A stretch of DNA of 34,826 bases, taken from the NCBI GenBank assembly GCA_903865465.1, contig CAIPJU010000898.1, positions 1 to 34,826 of the forward strand, in the 5' to 3' direction. This document shows positions 31,493 through 34,826 of the stretch, in pieces. The stretch comes from an uncultured Bacteroidota bacterium (GTDB lineage Bacteria > Bacteroidota > Bacteroidia > Bacteroidales > VadinHA17). The position numbers and the translations under genes are program-made. Position 1 is the first letter of the stretch, and each line of letters begins with the position of its first letter. Under the pieces are notes generated by a model. That model was not told the origin of the DNA and searched no databases. It was given only the letters and a program-made list of their open reading frames with translations.

Positions 31493-31795
31493 ATGTTAAA
31501 GGCAGAAATATTCATAGATGCTGATGACCTCATCGGCGGGCAGACATTGCAGGAGTTTATCTTGCACTTTATTGCAAAGCATAAAATAATCGGAGCTACA
31601 GTATTCAGGGGGAGGCTTGGCTTTGGCAAAAACCAACTGGTCCAAAGGCCAAACGATCTCTTCAGCTTCGATGAAACACCTGTATTAATAACTTTCATTG
31701 ATGAAACTGAAAAGATAAACACGGTGCTGACCGAATTGAGAAAAGTTTGGAAAGGCGGATTCATTATTACCCAACAAGTTGAAGCCTGGAATTAA
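31493..31795 (+). CDS. DUF190 family protein (PII-like)
   Basis: A 100-residue protein starting at the ATG that gives MLKAEIFIDADDLIGGQTL; the in-frame TTG at 31472 would overlap the adaptor gene. The conserved DUF190 block IIGATVFRGRLGFG is clear, followed by DETPVLITFIDETEKINTVL and a C-terminal GGFIITQQVEAW. The fold is ferredoxin-like, related to PII proteins and to the CutA type, which form trimers that bind small ligands or metals. It lies ten bases after the adaptor stop and ends immediately before the pump ATG (TAA then ATG), so it is a fixed part of the efflux operon. A regulatory or metal-sensing role on the pump is inference. Confidence 0.88.
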   Translation: MLKAEIFIDADDLIGGQTLQEFILHFIAKHKIIGATVFRGRLGFGKNQLVQRPNDLFSFDETPVLITFIDETEKINTVLTELRKVWKGGFIITQQVEAWN

Positions 31796-34786
31796 ATGAT
31801 TAAAAAACTACTCATTTTTTCTCTCAAGAACCGCTGGCTGGTCATTGCCATCAGTCTGGCAATTATGGTTATAGGTTATTTTTGTTTTACTCAGCTTAAG
31901 TTCGAAGCATATCCCGATATTGCCGATACCAACGTAATTATTGTTGCAGAATACCAGGGCAGGGCAGCCGAAGAGGTTGAACAACAGGTCACTGTTCCAA
32001 TTGAAAGAGCATTGCAAAGCACTCCGAATGTTTCAGACAGGAGAAGCAGGACAATTTTTGGTCTCTCAGTAGTTCAGCTTAACTTTAAGGATGGAACAGA
32101 TGATTATTTCGCCCGGCAACAGGTTATGGAAAGGCTTGCAACTGTCCAGTTACCCGACGGGGTTACTTCACAGCTGGCACCTCTGACAACAGCTGTCGGA
32201 GAAATTCTTCGCTATGTCGTTGAGGCTCCTCCAACATTTTCGCCTACGCAGATAAGGGACCTTCAGGACTGGGTGATAAAGCCTTATTTGCTGCAAACCT
32301 CCGGGGTTGCTGATATTACTACATTTGGCGGCCCTCTGAAGCAATTTCATATTCTGCTATATCCCGACAAGCTTCGCAAATATAACCTTACCCTCGATGA
32401 TGTTCAAACAGCTGTTAATGAGAATAACCGGAATACAGGAGGGGGAATTATTGCACGGGGAGCACAGGGTTTTGCCGTTCGCGGCCTTGGAGCAATAACC
32501 AACGAAACGGATATTGAAAATATAATTCTGAAGTCTGACAACGGAGTTCCGGTCTTTGTACGTGATGTTGCCAGTGTTGAGATTGCACCTCCGCCACCAA
32601 ACGGTGTCCTGGGATATACTATAGCCAAGGATAGTATCAATGTGAACAATGGGGTGGAGGGTATCGTCTTGCTCAGGCGCTTCGAAAACCCCAATAAAGT
32701 CCTTGTGGAGCTGAAACAGCGTATTAGTGAGGTTCAGGAGCACGAATTACCAGAAGGGGTGAAGATCAGAACACTTTATGACCGCAGTTTCCTTATCGAC
32801 CATACTCTTGAAACGATCAGCAGAACTTTATTTGAAGGGGTAAGCATTGTCATAATAGTTTTAATCTTTTTCCTGGGAAGCTTCCGAAGCGCCCTGGTTG
32901 TTACTCTTACAATTCCCTTTTCACTGCTTTTCGCGTTTATTCTGCTTCGTTTTACAGGGATACCTGCAAATATGCTTTCACTGGGAGCTATTGATTTTGG
33001 AATCATTGTGGACGGGGCCTGTGTAATGGTGGAATATCTTATCCGAAAGTACCGCCTTGCCACGCCTGAAGAAAAAGAGGGAGGGATAATTCGCATTACA
33101 CTGGCTTCGGCTCAGGAGATTGGCAGAGAAATTTTCTTCTCAGTTACAATAATCGTTTTTGCATACATGCCAATCCTCATGATGACAAGGGTCGAAGGCA
33201 AGCTTTTTTCTCCCATGGCCCTTACCCTTGCGTTTGCAGTTATCGGTTCAATGATTCTGGCCCTGACTGCTATTCCGGTTTTAGTCTCTTTTGTTTATAG
33301 TAAAAATATTTCAGGCAAAGGCAAACCAGTTAAAGAGCCAAAGAATTTCTTCCTCCATTTTGCGGAAGCCAAATATTCTGGCACCCTCAGTCATTTACTT
33401 AAAAATTACAAGAAAACAGTCCTGATCGGATTTGCTGTTATTATAACTGTCCTTGGTCTGGGTGTTTTCCTGGGTATTGAATTTCTGCCATCACTCGATG
33501 AAGGTTCAATTTTCCTTAGGGGAAATTACCCTTCTGGTATTACCATCCAGGAAAATGCAAAATATGCACCAAAGATCCGAAGTGTAATAGCGAAATATCC
33601 TCAGATTGCATTTGTCATAACGCAGACAGGCAGAAATGATGATGGTACCGACCCCTTTCCTTCGAACAGGAATGAGATCCTCGTAGGCTTGAAGGATTAT
33701 AGTTTATGGAGCGATACTATTCCAAAAAAGAGCCTGGTGAAGTTGATAAAGGCCGATCTTGAGAGAGAGTTGCCAAGCGTCCGTTTTTCATCTGGCCAGC
33801 CCATAATCGATATGGTCCTCGAAATTGTGAATGGTAGCGCAGCCGATCTTGCAGTATCGGTAGTAGGAGATAACTTGTTGCTGATGCGAAATAAGGCTGA
33901 CAACATTTCAGCTATAATCAAATCGATGAAAGGAAGTGAATCGGTTAACATTGAACAGGAAGGCACACAGGAACAACTGGCTATAAAGATTAACCGTGAA
34001 CATGCTGCACGTTACGGTATTAACGTTTCGGATGTGGAGAATATGGTTGAAGCTGCCATAGGTGGAAAACCTATTTCAGTACTTTATGACGGAACAAAGC
34101 GCTACGATATTGTAATCAGATATTTACCCCAGTTCAGGAATAATATAGATGAAATAAAAAAACTCCTTGTCCCCTCGGCCGGGGGATCGCTTATCCCTAT
34201 GAGCCAGCTGGCTGATATAAACTTTATTGAAGGTCAGACCAACATTTACCGCTACAACAACAAGCGAATGATCACCGTAAGGACTGATATCAGGGACAGG
34301 GACCAGGGAGGATTTGTAAAGGAACTTAAAGGGAGAATTGAAAGGGGAGTAAAGATTCCTAAGGGATATGATCTGGTTTTCGGAGGCCAGTATGAAAATC
34401 TGGAGAGAGCGGGTAAGCAATTGGGCTTAACCATTCCGCTTACTCTTATTATCGTACTTACCTTTCTGTTTTTGCTTTTTAAGAACTTCAGGGATACTTT
34501 GATTACGGCGAGCTGCATTTTATTTGCCCTGGCAGGAGGAATAGCTGCTTTGCTCATCAGGGGGTATTATTTCAATGTCTCTGCAGGGGTTGGCTTCATC
34601 TCAATATTCGGAGTCTCAATTATGGCTGGCGTCCTGTTGGTTTCATCATTTAAACGGGCAACCCAGATGAATTCAATTAGTCAGGAACTTATTAACACAG
34701 CAGCGAAGGAGCAGGTAAGAGGGATTATATCAATTCTGGTTTTGGCAATTCTCGGGCATAAAAGCAGGTGTATTCCTTGCCAGTGA
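31796..34786 (+). CDS. czcA: CzcA/CusA-family heavy-metal RND efflux pump, C-terminus replaced at contig end
   Basis: A typical heavy-metal RND pump over its first ~986 residues: N-terminal TM helix (MIKKLLIFSLKNRWLVIAIS), FEAYPDIADTNVIIVAEYQG, the porter domain, TM4 with GAIDFGIIVDGACVMVEYL carrying Asp400 and Asp406 (proton-relay region), FFSVTIIVFAYMPILMMTRV, the second TM start KTVLIGFAVIITVLGLGVFL, EFLPSLDEGS and VRTDIRDRDQGGFV. Family members are usually about 1020-1050 residues. Here homology stops after IISILVLAILG (around base 34754), where a final loop and TM helices are expected. The remaining ~10 codons (HKSRCIPCQ) are unrelated and read through sequence that encodes an M16 peptidase on the other strand. 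The stop at 34786 is therefore probably an artefact of a chimeric contig end. Divalent-cation efflux (Co/Zn/Cd or Cu/Ag) cannot be resolved. Confidence 0.92.
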   Translation: MIKKLLIFSLKNRWLVIAISLAIMVIGYFCFTQLKFEAYPDIADTNVIIVAEYQGRAAEEVEQQVTVPIERALQSTPNVSDRRSRTIFGLSVVQLNFKDGTDDYFARQQVMERLATVQLPDGVTSQLAPLTTAVGEILRYVVEAPPTFSPTQIRDLQDWVIKPYLLQTSGVADITTFGGPLKQFHILLYPDKLRKYNLTLDDVQTAVNENNRNTGGGIIARGAQGFAVRGLGAITNETDIENIILKSDNGVPVFVRDVASVEIAPPPPNGVLGYTIAKDSINVNNGVEGIVLLRRFENPNKVLVELKQRISEVQEHELPEGVKIRTLYDRSFLIDHTLETISRTLFEGVSIVIIVLIFFLGSFRSALVVTLTIPFSLLFAFILLRFTGIPANMLSLGAIDFGIIVDGACVMVEYLIRKYRLATPEEKEGGIIRITLASAQEIGREIFFSVTIIVFAYMPILMMTRVEGKLFSPMALTLAFAVIGSMILALTAIPVLVSFVYSKNISGKGKPVKEPKNFFLHFAEAKYSGTLSHLLKNYKKTVLIGFAVIITVLGLGVFLGIEFLPSLDEGSIFLRGNYPSGITIQENAKYAPKIRSVIAKYPQIAFVITQTGRNDDGTDPFPSNRNEILVGLKDYSLWSDTIPKKSLVKLIKADLERELPSVRFSSGQPIIDMVLEIVNGSAADLAVSVVGDNLLLMRNKADNISAIIKSMKGSESVNIEQEGTQEQLAIKINREHAARYGINVSDVENMVEAAIGGKPISVLYDGTKRYDIVIRYLPQFRNNIDEIKKLLVPSAGGSLIPMSQLADINFIEGQTNIYRYNNKRMITVRTDIRDRDQGGFVKELKGRIERGVKIPKGYDLVFGGQYENLERAGKQLGLTIPLTLIIVLTFLFLLFKNFRDTLITASCILFALAGGIAALLIRGYYFNVSAGVGFISIFGVSIMAGVLLVSSFKRATQMNSISQELINTAAKEQVRGIISILVLAILGHKSRCIPCQ

Positions 34787-34826
34787 AGGCATTCATCTCG
34801 CCACCGACTGCTTCGATCGAGGAAGA
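34752..34826 (-). CDS. Fragment of an M16 (insulinase-family) zinc peptidase, foreign to its surroundings
   Basis: Read on the minus strand from 34826, the 25 codons to 34752 give a stretch beginning SSSIEAVGGEMNAFT and continuing GKEYTCFYAR. This is the highly conserved segment following the HxxEH zinc motif in bacterial M16 peptidases (usual form: GGExNAFTxxExTxYYA). The fragment is open at both ends: it enters from beyond the window and stops where the pump gene's own sequence begins. It is G+C-rich in its third codon positions relative to neighbouring genes (GTC, GGC, GAG, GCC, TTC, ACC, TGC), which suggests another organism. The short overlap CTCGGG at the junction fits both readings. 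Confidence 0.6.

Noticed and set aside
1..34826. CRISPR array, insertion sequence, prophage or tRNA/rRNA gene
   Set aside because: No regularly spaced identical repeats with unique spacers, no transposase or integrase, and no cloverleaf or rRNA core was seen on either strand.

Overview
The window looks like chromosomal DNA of a Bacteroidota (Bacteroidetes) bacterium, probably an environmental, possibly anaerobic or microaerophilic Bacteroidales-type lineage. The evidence is: a DUF4954-type protein, a type IX secretion-like C-terminal domain, TonB-dependent receptor architecture with a carboxypeptidase-like regulatory domain, a FucP-type sugar transporter, lipoproteins with Bacteroidota-style lipoboxes, a rubrerythrin, weak Shine-Dalgarno sequences, and several promoter-like TAnnTTTG boxes. 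I see no rRNA, tRNA, insertion sequence, prophage or CRISPR array. Species-level assignment cannot be made by eye.

Layout. 1-4300 (minus): a lipoprotein with FG-GAP/VCBS and UnbV domains, followed by a truncated vanadium-haloperoxidase-like lipoprotein. 4419-5642 (plus): a good promoter, a Rossmann-fold NAD(P)-binding protein and a one-TM small protein. 5733-8864 (minus): three exported proteins (outer-membrane beta-barrel, unknown secreted protein, lysozyme-like protein). 9027-11629 (minus): a stress/envelope operon of two paralogous PspC-domain proteins around a PadR regulator, with a candidate operator at its promoter and a terminator at its end. 11940-14283 (minus): NAD(P)H:quinone-reductase-like flavoprotein, LytS-type histidine kinase and LytTR response regulator, tightly packed. 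14394-16769 (minus): TonB-dependent receptor.

17001-19697 (plus): Gfo/Idh/MocA oxidoreductase, rhomboid protease and family-2 glycosyltransferase. 19815-22648 (plus): SDR reductase, YceI protein, terminator, FucP-like sugar transporter. 23009-23434 (minus): a tiny secreted protein that is mostly a sorting-like domain, with its own terminator. 23971-28187 (plus): DUF4954 left-handed-beta-helix-like protein followed by a RyR-domain/SpoIIE-type PP2C phosphatase fusion. 28254-28832: rubrerythrin. 29216-34786 (plus): a heavy-metal RND efflux operon (TolC/CzcC, HlyD/CzcB adaptor, DUF190 protein, CzcA/CusA pump).

Two items stand out. First, the DUF4954 plus RyR-PP2C pair (23971-28187) is the best candidate for an uncharacterised system: a signalling phosphatase with a ligand-binding-like N-terminus built of degenerate RyR-type modules. 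Second, the last ~75 bases do not continue the pump gene; on the minus strand they encode a recognisable piece of an M16 (insulinase-family) peptidase, so the contig end is probably chimeric and the pump's apparent C-terminus is not real.
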